Shown: in pieces, positions 25,672-33,889 of the stretch | Layout of the letters: each line of letters opens with the position of its first letter | How positions within the stretch are numbered: position 1 is the first letter of the stretch | Assembly: GCA_964450405.1 (NCBI GenBank) | Contig: CAYVCQ010000009.1 | Coordinates: forward strand, 1-64,000 | Direction of reading: 5' to 3' | Length of the DNA stretch: 64,000 bases | Source: WRGT01 sp964450405 | GTDB taxonomy: Bacteria > Spirochaetota > UBA4802 > UBA5550 | Made by a program: the position numbers and the translations under genes | The notes under the pieces: generated by a model | The model's input: only the letters and a program-made list of their open reading frames with translations | What the model was told of the DNA's origin: nothing | The model's database searches: none

Positions 25672-26280
25672 CTAAAAACGTCTAGCTGCACGAACATAAA
25701 TAGGATTAGGATCATGATTACTACCAGAACCACTATAATTTTTAGGGACTTGACCAAATGTAAAAACAGGATAAAATGAAAAGGCATACGCTCCAGTTGC
25801 ATTGGATTCAGTTGAAGACCAATAATCATTACCAATACTAAAACCACCAATTCCGTATAAGTAGAGGTTGTAGTATATCTGTAAATATTCTTCATATGAT
25901 GGCAGAAACCAGTCTGTTTTGCCCCCTCCATTGTAATCTCTGCATATTGAAGCTGCACTTGGACCACCTTGACCTGGTTGTGCAATTATGGCATCAGTAT
26001 TTTGAAGTCCCGTTCCAATTACTCGGGATTCATTCGCACCGGGAACACTAATCGATGTATTTGTACTCCATTGAAATGTGCTAGTGCTCTGCTCCACCGG
26101 CGCAGCCTCCATATACTTCCAGCCGTCTTTTTTGTAGTTCGGATTGATATAAAATATCCATCCCCCGCCAGGACCAATGTCGCGAAGTTTGTAAACATGA
26201 TATGTATCAATCAATCCGTCGTAGCATGATAAAGAACCTGCTGCGATGAGCAGTATTATAAACAATATAGTTTTTTTCAA
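25672..26280 (-). CDS. DUF1566-like (Lcl) lipoprotein, paralogue 2
   Basis: 202 residues. Lipoprotein signal 'LLIAAGSLSC', then 'YKLRDIGPGGGWIFYINPNY', 'DGWKYMEAAP' and a C-terminal block 'DWFLPSYEEYLQIYYNLY ... YWSSTESNATGAYAFSF' that matches the Lcl C-terminal/DUF1566 pattern of secreted surface proteins. The start is TTG (26278-26280) with AGAGAGAA upstream. It is a diverged duplicate of the next gene, 58 nt away, and the last gene of a run headed by the outer-membrane barrel. Confidence 0.78.
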   Translation of the reverse strand: MKKTILFIILLIAAGSLSCYDGLIDTYHVYKLRDIGPGGGWIFYINPNYKKDGWKYMEAAPVEQSTSTFQWSTNTSISVPGANESRVIGTGLQNTDAIIAQPGQGGPSAASICRDYNGGGKTDWFLPSYEEYLQIYYNLYLYGIGGFSIGNDYWSSTESNATGAYAFSFYPVFTFGQVPKNYSGSGSNHDPNPIYVRAARRF

Positions 26281-26338
26281 TATGTTCTCTCTTTGAAAGT
26301 TATAATTGATAAAGGCATTTAATTAAAACGAGTAACTT

Positions 26339-26959
26339 TTAAAAAGCTCGGATGGGACGGACAAAATCACCATTACCTTTGTTTGTAGCACCGTTCTGTG
26401 AGCCATCAATAAAACTCTGACTCCATGCAACAGTCGTACTGACGATTTCAGAGGAGCTCCAATAATTATTGGAACCAAATGAATAAATTGAGGGATTGGG
26501 AACATCTGGATTAACTATTGGGATAGGTGGATTACTTGAATTATATCTAATACCGTGAAGATTCCAGCACATTAAATCGAGTTCATCCTTAGATGGTAAA
26601 AACCAGTCTTTGTAACCGCCTAAAGATAAATTTTTACAAAAATCAGCAGCTTTATTTGCAGAAGCATCGCCGTTTACAATATCAAGTGTATTTTGTCTGC
26701 CGGTTCCAATTGCTGTCCCATCAGCTCCTGGTATAGTCATGATCTGTCCCCATACAGCGGAACCCTGATCTGAAGGCGCTGCCTCAAGATATCTCCATCC
26801 GTCCTCTTCGTAGTTCGGATTTATGTAGAATATATATCCGCCGGCGGGGCCGATGTCGCGGAGTTTGTATGTTTTATTCCGTGTTTCAAGTAATCCATCG
26901 TAGCAGGATAAAGTACCTGCTGCGATGAGCAGTATTATAGACAATATAGTTTTCTTCAA
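26339..26959 (-). CDS. DUF1566-like (Lcl) lipoprotein, paralogue 1
   Basis: 206 residues, same architecture as its neighbour: signal 'LLIAAGTLSC', 'YKLRDIGPAGGYIFYINPNYEEDGWRYLEAAP', 'KDWFLPSKDELDLMCWNL', 'YWSSSEIVSTTVAWSQSF' and 'FVRPIRAF' at the end. Also begins with TTG, after AGAGAGA. The first 16 residues are nearly identical between the paralogues while the middle has diverged. It starts 12 nt after the barrel gene's stop, so the two are probably co-transcribed and act in the outer membrane or at the surface. Confidence 0.8.
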   Translation of the reverse strand: MKKTILSIILLIAAGTLSCYDGLLETRNKTYKLRDIGPAGGYIFYINPNYEEDGWRYLEAAPSDQGSAVWGQIMTIPGADGTAIGTGRQNTLDIVNGDASANKAADFCKNLSLGGYKDWFLPSKDELDLMCWNLHGIRYNSSNPPIPIVNPDVPNPSIYSFGSNNYWSSSEIVSTTVAWSQSFIDGSQNGATNKGNGDFVRPIRAF

Positions 26960-26971
26960 AATTATCTCTCT

Positions 26972-28147
26972 TTAAAAGGAATAGTTTAAACCGGCGCTTA
27001 CTACAATAAAGTTCAGATTGCCGTCTTTTTCAAACACGCCGCCATATTCGCATCCAATGGCTGATGTAAGGGAATCTGTAATTGAATATTCTGCTGTTAA
27101 ACCGGATTTGGAAGCCGGTTCAAAAGTTTTAAGATGTGAATCCTGACCTTCGGATATTGATTTCTTTCTGTCTTTATATTTTGCATCGACATATGCGCCG
27201 CCAAGCGAGATAACCGGTTTGATGCAGAAACTATTTCCGATACCTATTCTATATCCCGCTGTTAAATAAATTGGAGCAAAAAATATACTGTCATAATCTT
27301 TATCTTTCGGATGCATTGTGTAAAAACCTGGAGCTATTCCACCCTCAAAGTTTTTGAAAAAGAGATTCTTTCTGGAGATGGAAAATAAACCTCCAAAACC
27401 AAAATCAGAAATTTCACCGAATTTACCAAATGGTATAATTCCTCCAGGTGTAAATCCGTAAAAGGTCTGACCTCTGGCTCTCTTCTTTTTGTGCGGCAAT
27501 ATTATGGGATCAGAATCTTCATATACTTCTTCAACTCCGCCAAAGTCTCTGTGCTCTCCGAATATCGGGATTCTTACTCCCGTGGTAAACTGAAAGCCCG
27601 ATGGAGATTCAATCTTGTCGTTATTATAAAAAGAAATCTGGTATCCGGCTCTGGCAAAAAAGGCTACGTTCTGAGATAACACATAATTTACACCCAGCAT
27701 CAGATCTCCATAAGGACCGGTATCGGAATCTATCTGAGTTTGAGAAGGATCCATGAACGGGCCGATATATAGTGGACCTTCTCTCCTGAAATAGGATATA
27801 CCTCCTCCGGCCGAGCCGGTTACATATAGAGGTATTTCAAGGACCTGATATCTGTATTCAAATCCGGCAGACACAGGAATATATGTCCGGGCGGTTTCTT
27901 TCGGTTTCCCCTTATCTTTCTGGCTGACGGCATATGTTGAGTTTAAATAGAAGAAAACTTTTTCATTATCAAAAAGACGGGGCATATCCCATAAAAAAGT
28001 AAGCCCGCCTCCTGTCACCCAGCCTTCACTGCCAAGATCGATAAATGCACCATTTAAGTCGGTAAAGAGTTCGGCCTTAAGCGGCTGGATAACAACAAAT
28101 GAAAACATCAGTAGTAATGCGGTATAAATAATAATTAGTTTTTTCAT
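26972..28147 (-). CDS. Outer-membrane beta-barrel protein
   Basis: 391 residues. Signal peptide (to 'PLKAE', about residue 25), then alternating amphipathic strands with many Gly and aromatic residues, ending in 'SAGLNYSF' with the C-terminal Phe that marks barrel proteins for BAM insertion. Two halves, each looking like a small barrel ('GGGLTFLWDMP', 'YGFTPGGIIPFGKFG'), are joined by an acidic/basic linker near 205-220 ('EDSDPIILPHKKKRARG'). Family not identified. First gene of a three-gene unit with two lipoproteins. Confidence 0.78.
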   Translation of the reverse strand: MKKLIIIYTALLLMFSFVVIQPLKAELFTDLNGAFIDLGSEGWVTGGGLTFLWDMPRLFDNEKVFFYLNSTYAVSQKDKGKPKETARTYIPVSAGFEYRYQVLEIPLYVTGSAGGGISYFRREGPLYIGPFMDPSQTQIDSDTGPYGDLMLGVNYVLSQNVAFFARAGYQISFYNNDKIESPSGFQFTTGVRIPIFGEHRDFGGVEEVYEDSDPIILPHKKKRARGQTFYGFTPGGIIPFGKFGEISDFGFGGLFSISRKNLFFKNFEGGIAPGFYTMHPKDKDYDSIFFAPIYLTAGYRIGIGNSFCIKPVISLGGAYVDAKYKDRKKSISEGQDSHLKTFEPASKSGLTAEYSITDSLTSAIGCEYGGVFEKDGNLNFIVVSAGLNYSF

Positions 28148-28409
28148 ATATCAAAACAGCCGTAATGGTTTAAATTTTTACAGGTTCTAAGGTAGAGTAA
28201 ACCCTTAAAAGCCTCCGGACTTATGCATTGAGCATAGAAGACCGGAGTTTTCGCGGAGACAAAACCGGAGTATTGTAACCGCCCTCTAAAATAATAACAA
28301 TAATACTGTCCATGTAAACATTTTTTTGTCATAGAATTGGATTTTTTAACGGAGGAGAAATCAATATAAAGACCGGTTTTCCCCGGACGGTTTATTAGTA
28401 AATCATTAC
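28148..28409. other. Gene-free region before the haem-binding gene
   Basis: No credible gene. An imperfect hairpin (CCGGAGTTTT...AAAACCGG) lies near 28240-28270. The promoter of the barrel operon should lie here on the minus strand, but I do not see a convincing one. Confidence 0.4.
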
Positions 28410-28438
28410 TTGACACTTAATCTTCAAGGTCATATATT
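28410..28438 (+). promoter_or_regulatory. Sigma70-type promoter of the haem-binding protein gene
   Basis: TTGACA at 28410-28415, exactly 17 bp, TATATT at 28433-28438; 50 nt before the ATG of the next gene. Confidence 0.7.
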
Positions 28439-28488
28439 GAGATGGTTATTAATGATGGTATTTATATTTAAATAAGAGGTTGTATAAT

Positions 28489-28935
28489 ATGAATCTTAAG
28501 AAAGTTTTTAAAATTGTTGTTATTCTTATTGTCCTGCTTGTAATTATTCAGTTTATACCGTATGGTAAAAATCATAAAAATCCTCCTGTAGTTTCAGAGC
28601 CGAAGTGGGATAGTGCACGAACGCAGGAGCTTTTTAATCGTGTATGTGCAAATTGTCACAGCAATAAGACTACCTGGCCATGGTACAGCAAAATTGCTCC
28701 CGCTTCATGGCTTGTTCAATCTGATGTTGATGAAGGTCGTGAGAATTTTAATGTTTCAGAGTGGGGAAGAGCTTCAAAGAATAAAGGAAATGAAGCTGCG
28801 GATGAAGTAAAAGAGGGTGGAATGCCGCCGTTTTTTTACAGCCCGGCACATCCTGAATCTAAACTTACACAGAATGAGAAAGATGAGTTGATTAAAGGTC
28901 TTATTTCAACATTCGGAGTGAATAAGCAGAAATAG
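28489..28935 (+). CDS. Membrane-anchored haem-binding (c-type) domain protein
   Basis: 148 residues. An N-terminal hydrophobic anchor (about 6-24) is followed by one c-type haem site, C53-A-N-C56-H57 in 'VCANCHSNKTTWPWYSKIAPASWLV', the pattern of the small Haem_bd family. Later 'GGMPPFFYSPAHPESKLTQNEKDEL' supplies a possible axial Met. Start chosen at ATG 28489 because GAGG at 28476-28479 is well spaced; a TTG three codons upstream is less likely. Acts outside the cytoplasmic membrane, probably in electron transfer or haem-dependent sensing. Confidence 0.85.
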   Translation: MNLKKVFKIVVILIVLLVIIQFIPYGKNHKNPPVVSEPKWDSARTQELFNRVCANCHSNKTTWPWYSKIAPASWLVQSDVDEGRENFNVSEWGRASKNKGNEAADEVKEGGMPPFFYSPAHPESKLTQNEKDELIKGLISTFGVNKQK

Positions 28936-29041
28936 AATTAATTCCGGGGGTGATTTGAAGTGAGATTTTTAAGTGAAGCAGAATACACTTCAATAAGCCC
29001 CCAAAGGGAATGTCTTAAAAGTATGCATTTGTAATGCATTT

Positions 29042-29144
29042 GTCATTCCGGTTTTGCAGCTTCAATTCTTGCGAATACCGGAATCTCCAGATTAGATCAG
29101 GCGTATGAGATACCGGCATTACGTTACACTTCAGCCGGTATGAC
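29042..29144. repeat. GTCATTCCGG-ended palindromic repeat, copy 1
   Basis: 103-bp element beginning GTCATTCCGGTTTTGCA and ending GCCGGTATGAC. The inner motifs GAATACCGGAATCT and GGCGTATGAGATACCGG... match copy 2 at 34067-34192. Ends are inverted repeats; no coding capacity. Confidence 0.7.
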
Positions 29145-29193
29145 AGTGAGTAAACTTTTAGATCAGCCACTTTAATATACTTCATCGGGAAAC

Positions 29194-30096
29194 ATGAAAA
29201 TAATAAAAACACACATAGTTCCGGAAGGGATTGAACCGGTAAGATTCAGTGATTATGCTATTATGGTTTTTACGATCATTCCTTCGCGTAACGGTATCAA
29301 GAAGGCCATTAAGCGGGGAGATTTCCTCATCGATGGAGTAAAGGCTGAAACAGCGACATGGGTAAAGCCGGGTCAGATAATAGAACTTTTTGAATCAGAA
29401 AGTTCTGATATTCCCGTATACCGCAGCGAACTTATAGTAGTGTATGAAGACAGCTGCCTGGCCGTTGTGAATAAACCAGCCGGTATAACAGTAAGCGGAA
29501 ACAGATTTAAAACAGTTGAAAATGCTCTTCCGTATAATCTGAGCAGATCAGTAGAGGCTGATGCACTTAAACGTCCTGCACCTGTACATCGACTCGACTC
29601 TCCCACGAGCGGACTTCTTCTTATAGCAAAGACAAAAACTGCACAGATTAATCTTGGAATGCAGTTTGAAACAAGAAATATTAAAAAGAGATACAGAGCT
29701 GTTGTCAAGGGGAGAGTTGTGAGCAGCGGCCGGATTGTCGCAGATATAGATGGCCGTAGTTCCGAAACTGAATATGTCCCGGTGAGAAGTGTACCCTCTA
29801 TAAAAAATGACCATGTTACCCTCATGGATCTTTATCCGGGAACGGGGAGGACTCATCAGCTGCGCAGGCATATGGCCGATGCGGGACATCCGATTATCGG
29901 CGATAAAAAGTACGGTGCTGCCGGGGATCTCTTCAGGGGGAAGGGGCTGTTTCTTGCCGCGGTTGAACTCTCGCTTACGCATCCTGTTACGGGGTTACCA
30001 TTAAATATAAAAATTGATGAGCCGGAAAAATTCAGAACATTTATGGATCGTGAGGAGAGAAGATGGCGTAGGCTCTATGAAGATGCATCTTTGTAA
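29194..30096 (+). CDS. RluA-family RNA pseudouridine synthase
   Basis: Isomerises uridine to pseudouridine in rRNA or tRNA. 300 residues: an S4-like N-terminal part ('KKAIKRGDFLIDGVKAETATWVKPGQIIELFE'-like), then the catalytic domain with 'VVNKPAGITVSG' and the signature 'HRLDSPTSGLLL' (catalytic Asp135), followed by 'GRTHQLRRHMADAGHPIIGDKKYG'. RluC/RluD type by order of motifs; the target base cannot be decided. Single gene, just downstream of the palindromic repeat. Confidence 0.9.
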   Translation: MKIIKTHIVPEGIEPVRFSDYAIMVFTIIPSRNGIKKAIKRGDFLIDGVKAETATWVKPGQIIELFESESSDIPVYRSELIVVYEDSCLAVVNKPAGITVSGNRFKTVENALPYNLSRSVEADALKRPAPVHRLDSPTSGLLLIAKTKTAQINLGMQFETRNIKKRYRAVVKGRVVSSGRIVADIDGRSSETEYVPVRSVPSIKNDHVTLMDLYPGTGRTHQLRRHMADAGHPIIGDKKYGAAGDLFRGKGLFLAAVELSLTHPVTGLPLNIKIDEPEKFRTFMDREERRWRRLYEDASL

Positions 30097-30313
30097 TTGA
30101 TCGTTCGGTTCATTGTGCTCAAAAATCGGTGGCAAAATTTACACCCACTGCGCCTCCGCAGAGATGAAGACTGAATGCCGCAGATTTTTTTAGTATTTAC
30201 GAATACTTTTTTAAAAAATGAATAATTATTCTGGACAAATTTTTCGATTTGATTATCATAGATTGAGTTGTTTATATTTTAGTATTTAACATAAACGAAA
30301 AAGGAGGTTTTCA

Positions 30314-30418
30314 ATGGCAAAAGGTGAAGACAAAAAAAAGGAAGAGAAGAAAAAACCGGAAAAATCATTGAAAGAGAAGCGCTTAGAAAAAAAAGACAAA
30401 AAAGCTAAAAAAGAATAA
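30314..30418 (+). CDS. Very small Lys-rich protein
   Basis: 34 codons: starts MAKGEDKKKEEKKK and ends KAKKE, with 17 Lys and 8 Glu. It is preceded by a perfect AAGGAGG (30301-30307) 6 nt before the ATG, the best ribosome site in this part of the window, which argues strongly that it is translated. No fold can be predicted and I recognise no family. Such tiny charged proteins can bind nucleic acid or ribosomes; that is speculation. It stands alone between the pseudouridine synthase and an inverted repeat. Confidence 0.6.
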   Translation: MAKGEDKKKEEKKKPEKSLKEKRLEKKDKKAKKE

Positions 30419-30451
30419 AATTTTTAATTGCTGTATAAAGTCTGATGTTAA

Positions 30452-30525
30452 TTCCGGCTAAAAAATTTTTCACTCCTTCAATGTTGTTTATATTTATAAT
30501 GATGAGAGTGAAAAATCAGCCGGAA
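30452..30525. repeat. Imperfect inverted repeat after the Lys-rich gene
   Basis: Arms TTCCGGCT...TTTTTCACTC (30452-30475) and GAGTGAAAAATCAGCCGGAA (30506-30525) pair with a small bulge around a 30-nt AT-rich loop. Might end the transcript of the small gene, or be a short mobile repeat like others here with TTCCGG ends. The rest of the gap up to 30860 is non-coding apart from the hairpin at 30679. Confidence 0.5.
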
Positions 30526-30678
30526 AAGTTTATCCCGTAGTCTCACAATCCCGCTACGAAAGGCTCAGTGACCGCATCATAATATAATTATAAAAAAAGT
30601 ATTTTGTTTCACAGTAACTATAATCTGAATCATTTCAGCATTAGTATTTATTTAAATAACTGGTGGTGAAATGTATTG

Positions 30679-30701
30679 CCCCCGCGCCTTCGGCGCGGGG
30701 G
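30679..30701. repeat. CCCCCGCGCC hairpin, upstream copy
   Basis: Perfect 10-bp stem CCCCCGCGCC/GGCGCGGGGG with a 3-nt loop, in very AT-rich surroundings. A near copy occurs at 31662-31684, so two such hairpins bracket the DUF1761-like gene. Confidence 0.7.
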
Positions 30702-30860
30702 AAAGTCTTATTATCAAAGGTTTTTGAGCAGTTACCCGTATTAAATGATATAAATCCAAATAATTGTAGTAAATTATATAAATTACGGTATATTATAATT
30801 ACATGGAATTGCCGGGGCTGCATATGTCAAATCCACGGCTTGAGTCTTCAGGAGGATTAT

Positions 30861-31286
30861 ATGGAATTTACGGCTGCATTACAATCATTAAGCATAAGAG
30901 CGGTATTAACCGCTGCTGTTGTATCTTATTTTTTCATGGCGTTGTGGTATTCACCTTTTATGTTCGGCGAGAGATGGACTAAAGAAAGCCATATTACCGG
31001 AAAGATGCTCCGGAAAAGGAATACTCCGTCAGTCTATGTGATTACATTTATTATGAATTTAGCTGCAGCATTTATTCTGGGGATGTTTATGACTGCAGAG
31101 CCTACGTTTAAACATGGAGTGATCGCAGGATTCGGAGCCGGTTTTTTCTGGGTAAGTATGTTTATTTCTATTATTTATACATTTGAACGGAGACCTCTTG
31201 CTCTCTATTTTATCGATTGCGGATATGCAACATTTGCCTTTACAATTATGGGGGGGATTTTAGGAGGCTGGAACTCGATTTTTTAG
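30861..31286 (+). CDS. DUF1761-like membrane protein
   Basis: 141 residues with four hydrophobic helices. 'AVLTAAVVSYFFMALWYSPFMFGERW' and the later 'IDCGYATFAFTIMGGILGGW' resemble DUF1761 proteins, whose function is unknown. The longer open frame begins at 30663, but GGAGG at 30851-30855 marks the ATG at 30861 as the start. No partner gene. G/C-rich hairpins stand on both sides (30679 and 31662). Confidence 0.75.
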   Translation: MEFTAALQSLSIRAVLTAAVVSYFFMALWYSPFMFGERWTKESHITGKMLRKRNTPSVYVITFIMNLAAAFILGMFMTAEPTFKHGVIAGFGAGFFWVSMFISIIYTFERRPLALYFIDCGYATFAFTIMGGILGGWNSIF

Positions 31287-31759
31287 TTAGAGATTTAACT
31301 TACATAATCATTAAATTTTTAAACTCACCCCCGGCCCCTCTCTTTGAAAGAAAGAGAGGGGAGGCTTAACCGGAAATACAAAGGGCATAATAGAGTAAAA
31401 TTATTATCCGGTTTATTAAGCCGGTATTCTCAATATTTTCTCTAATCCGGATTTTAACTCTAATAAAACATCTTCAAACGTTAATTCTGTTTATCAGATA
31501 AGATTATTTTTAACTCAATTAAGCTTAACCTCGAATAAAACCGGTTTTAATTCTTTAATAACTGATCTCAAATAAAAAATAATTGCTTTTGTGTAAAGCC
31601 GGTAGTATGGTTATAATGAGCAGATTTCGTATCTATTCAAAAAGAGATGATAAATGTCTTTCCCCCGCGCCGAAGACGCGGGGGAAGGCGAATGGCCTCT
31701 GTTTTATGTCTAGTTACAATATTTCAAGATCTGTTATTGTTTATTCCGGATGAGATTAT
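31287..31759. other. 473-bp gene-free region with two G/C-rich hairpins
   Basis: Contains CCCCTCTCTTT/AAAGAGAGGGG (31335-31361, 11-bp stem, 5-nt loop) and CCCCCGCG/CGCGGGGG (31662-31684, 8-bp stem, 7-nt loop; TTC and GAA extend it outwards). Between them the DNA is AT-rich with several CCGG sites and no frame with a ribosome site. Confidence 0.6.
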
Positions 31760-32338
31760 ATGACCATTGATGACAAAAAGAAAAAAATTCTTGATGATTA
31801 CATAAAGTTCGCAACTCCTGAGGAGAGAAAGGAACTTAACAGGCTTCTTAAATCGAGGGAGAAAAGCAATGTAAAAGGTTTTGAAAATCAGGGATTAAAT
31901 ATGGATGTAAATCAGCTGGCGAAGAACATGTCGCGTCAGATAAATGAACAGCTTGGTATGGCGGATATAAATATAAAGAAAATGGCTAAAGATATGGTTG
32001 TTCAGATGGCTCGACAGCATAAACCTGATATAACTCCTCAAGAGCTCTCTGCAATGGTAAATCTCATGGTTCCGGATCAGAAGAATAATGATATTTCAAA
32101 AAAAATTCCACCGGAACTTTTAAAGAGTATGATAGTTCAATTTGTCACATACAGCACCGGTTCAATGTCTGAAAAGGATCAGGCACAGCTGCCCGATGGT
32201 TGGGCGAAAAAATACTGGAATGCTTTTTCTCAGGATATAAGGGATCTTATAACAATGTATCTTAAAAACGGCATAGACAATCGTAACTTCTGGCTTGCTA
32301 TTGATAAGCTTCAAAAAGGGACACCGCGGGGCCGTTGA
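31760..32338 (+). CDS. Conserved-looking cytoplasmic protein, unknown function
   Basis: 192 residues, almost all helical, charged, no signal or membrane helix. Motif-like stretches: 'TPEERKELNRLLKSREK', 'LAKNMSRQINEQLGMADINIKKMAKDMVVQMARQ', 'LPDGWAKKYWNAFSQDIRDLITMYL'. Not recognised. GGATGAG sits ahead of the ATG. It leads a three-gene run (32 nt and 0 nt spacing) that ends in the DUF2294 gene, so the three probably work together. Confidence 0.7.
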   Translation: MTIDDKKKKILDDYIKFATPEERKELNRLLKSREKSNVKGFENQGLNMDVNQLAKNMSRQINEQLGMADINIKKMAKDMVVQMARQHKPDITPQELSAMVNLMVPDQKNNDISKKIPPELLKSMIVQFVTYSTGSMSEKDQAQLPDGWAKKYWNAFSQDIRDLITMYLKNGIDNRNFWLAIDKLQKGTPRGR

Positions 32339-32370
32339 GCGGAGTTTAAAATTTCAGAATGGAAAACTAA

Positions 32371-33303
32371 ATGGAAACAGAAGTTATAGATCAGGATTTG
32401 AACAGGTATCAGCTTTTTTATATTGAAGCAATCCTGAATGATTCCTCATTCCCTCAGATTAGCAAGATCAGGCCGATTTTTGAGCATATTACTCTCGATG
32501 ATTTTATTGCACTTGTTGATAAGGTTTTTATTGCTGAGGATTATGAGGTGACTCAGCAGTTTGTCTATTTTCTTATGCTCTTCCGTGACATGCAGCATAT
32601 TCAGGATTATATAAACTCAGAAAAGTTCACCATTGACAAACTGGAACGTCTTCTGATTTTTACATTCGGTTACTGCACAATGCATGACCATTCGATAGAC
32701 AGGGTACTTGATGAGATTCTTTTCTTCCTCGACAATAAAAAGCTTCTTGAGCTGGCGCTTACTTCTTCATTCGTCAACAATGATAAACTGATGCTCTTCA
32801 TGATACTGACAAAATTTAATATTGAAATGCTCAATACATATTTTTCTAAAATTAAGGATACTTCGCAGTTTATCAGTTTTTTCCTGAAACTTCCCGATGA
32901 AGTTTTAAGATCTATAATCTCAAGAAATTATCATCTCTTTCAGTATATAATGCTTATGATGGCGGAGGTTGATACCGGAGAAGCCCTCTCTGCAGAATTT
33001 GTCAACAGATACAGTCTGGATCTGCAGCAGTTCGGTAAGCTCAGCGATATAATAAAAGAGTACAGAGCCAGAACTGATTTTCAGAAAGAGAAAGATCTTC
33101 CTTTTCAGCAGAGGGATATGCAGAGACTATCATTCCTTGTAAATATGGTGAGGGATCTCCCCGATCCTGTAAAGGCTGTTGAATATTTTGCCGGGGAGAG
33201 GATTTTTATAGATGACATGGAGAAGATGGTTGTTCTTGCAATTGTTACAGATCCGATGCTGAAAAATATTTTTAAAAATTATGATATTATGAATGCGGTA
33301 TAA
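32371..33303 (+). CDS. Unknown helical protein
   Basis: 310 residues, soluble, mostly alpha-helical with repeated leucine- and aspartate-rich segments ('DDFIALVDKVFIAEDYEVTQQFVYFLMLF', 'LDEILFFLDNKKLLELALTSSFV'), reminiscent of helical-repeat scaffolds; no family recognised. The next gene starts at the base after its stop (TAA then ATG), so translation is coupled. Confidence 0.7.
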   Translation: METEVIDQDLNRYQLFYIEAILNDSSFPQISKIRPIFEHITLDDFIALVDKVFIAEDYEVTQQFVYFLMLFRDMQHIQDYINSEKFTIDKLERLLIFTFGYCTMHDHSIDRVLDEILFFLDNKKLLELALTSSFVNNDKLMLFMILTKFNIEMLNTYFSKIKDTSQFISFFLKLPDEVLRSIISRNYHLFQYIMLMMAEVDTGEALSAEFVNRYSLDLQQFGKLSDIIKEYRARTDFQKEKDLPFQQRDMQRLSFLVNMVRDLPDPVKAVEYFAGERIFIDDMEKMVVLAIVTDPMLKNIFKNYDIMNAV

Positions 33304-33678
33304 ATGACACAACTAAAGACAAAAGGTATGGTTGAGGCTGAGATATGCGATGCCATGATCAGATTTGAAAAAGAGTATATGGGGCGTGGTCCTGTAGAAA
33401 CAAAGACATATATAATTGACGATATGATCGTCGTTAGACTTAAAGGTGTGCTCACCAGGGCTGAGGAGCAGCTGACTAAAAACGATGAAGGGCACTCGCT
33501 GATTAAACAGGTGCGGGTTATGCTTCTTGAAAATGCCAGGCCTCTCCTTGAAGCTATAATTTTTGACATAACCGGACTGAAGGTGCGGAGTCTGCATACT
33601 GACCTGAGTACCGATACAAATGAAAGAATTATCCTCTTTACCCTTGATCAGAATTTTGAAGATAAACGGAAAAAATAA
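33304..33678 (+). CDS. DUF2294 family protein
   Basis: 124 residues. The sequence follows the DUF2294 pattern closely: 'RFEKEYMGRGPVETKTYIIDDMIVVRLKGVLTRAEEQL' and the end 'VRSLHTDLSTDTNERIILFTLD'. Function of the family is not established. It is the last gene of the 31760-33678 unit and is followed by G/C-rich repeats and a candidate small RNA. Confidence 0.85.
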   Translation: MTQLKTKGMVEAEICDAMIRFEKEYMGRGPVETKTYIIDDMIVVRLKGVLTRAEEQLTKNDEGHSLIKQVRVMLLENARPLLEAIIFDITGLKVRSLHTDLSTDTNERIILFTLDQNFEDKRKK

Positions 33679-33701
33679 TTAGTATTGATTACTATCTGTT
33701 C

Positions 33702-33801
33702 TTTCCCCGCCCTTTATGGGAGGGGTTAGGGGAGGGCATTTTTCAATACGAATAAATATAAAGTACTATCACCCCCACCCGACCTCCCCCATCAAGGGGG
33801 A
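33702..33801. repeat. Paired G/C-rich inverted repeats
   Basis: Two blocks, CCCCGCCCTTTATGGGAGGGG (33705-33725, with GTTAGGGGAGGG after it) and a roughly inverted partner containing CCCCCATCAAGGGGG (33786-33800). Each is itself a hairpin, and together they face each other across 60 bp, as the subterminal blocks of the DUF559 elements do. No internal gene remains. Confidence 0.55.
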
Positions 33802-33857
33802 TGGATATCGTAAAAGCTTACTCTTTTTAAAAAATAAAAAATTTAAATAAAAAAATG

Positions 33858-33886
33858 TTGACCGTTTAACGGTGATGTTTTTTATC
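33858..33886 (+). promoter_or_regulatory. Possible promoter of the small RNA
   Basis: TTGACC at 33858-33863, 17-bp spacer, TTTATC at 33881-33886. The predicted start would be near 33893, at the first hairpin of the candidate RNA. Confidence 0.4.
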
Positions 33887-33889
33887 AAT

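Noticed and set aside
28144..28416. 90-codon open frame on the minus strand upstream of the barrel gene
   Set aside because: No ribosome site, odd composition, overlaps a promoter region for the plus-strand haem gene; treated as chance.
29373..29982. Two 140-150-codon frames opposite the pseudouridine synthase gene
   Set aside because: Antisense shadows of a clear RluA-family gene; no independent support.
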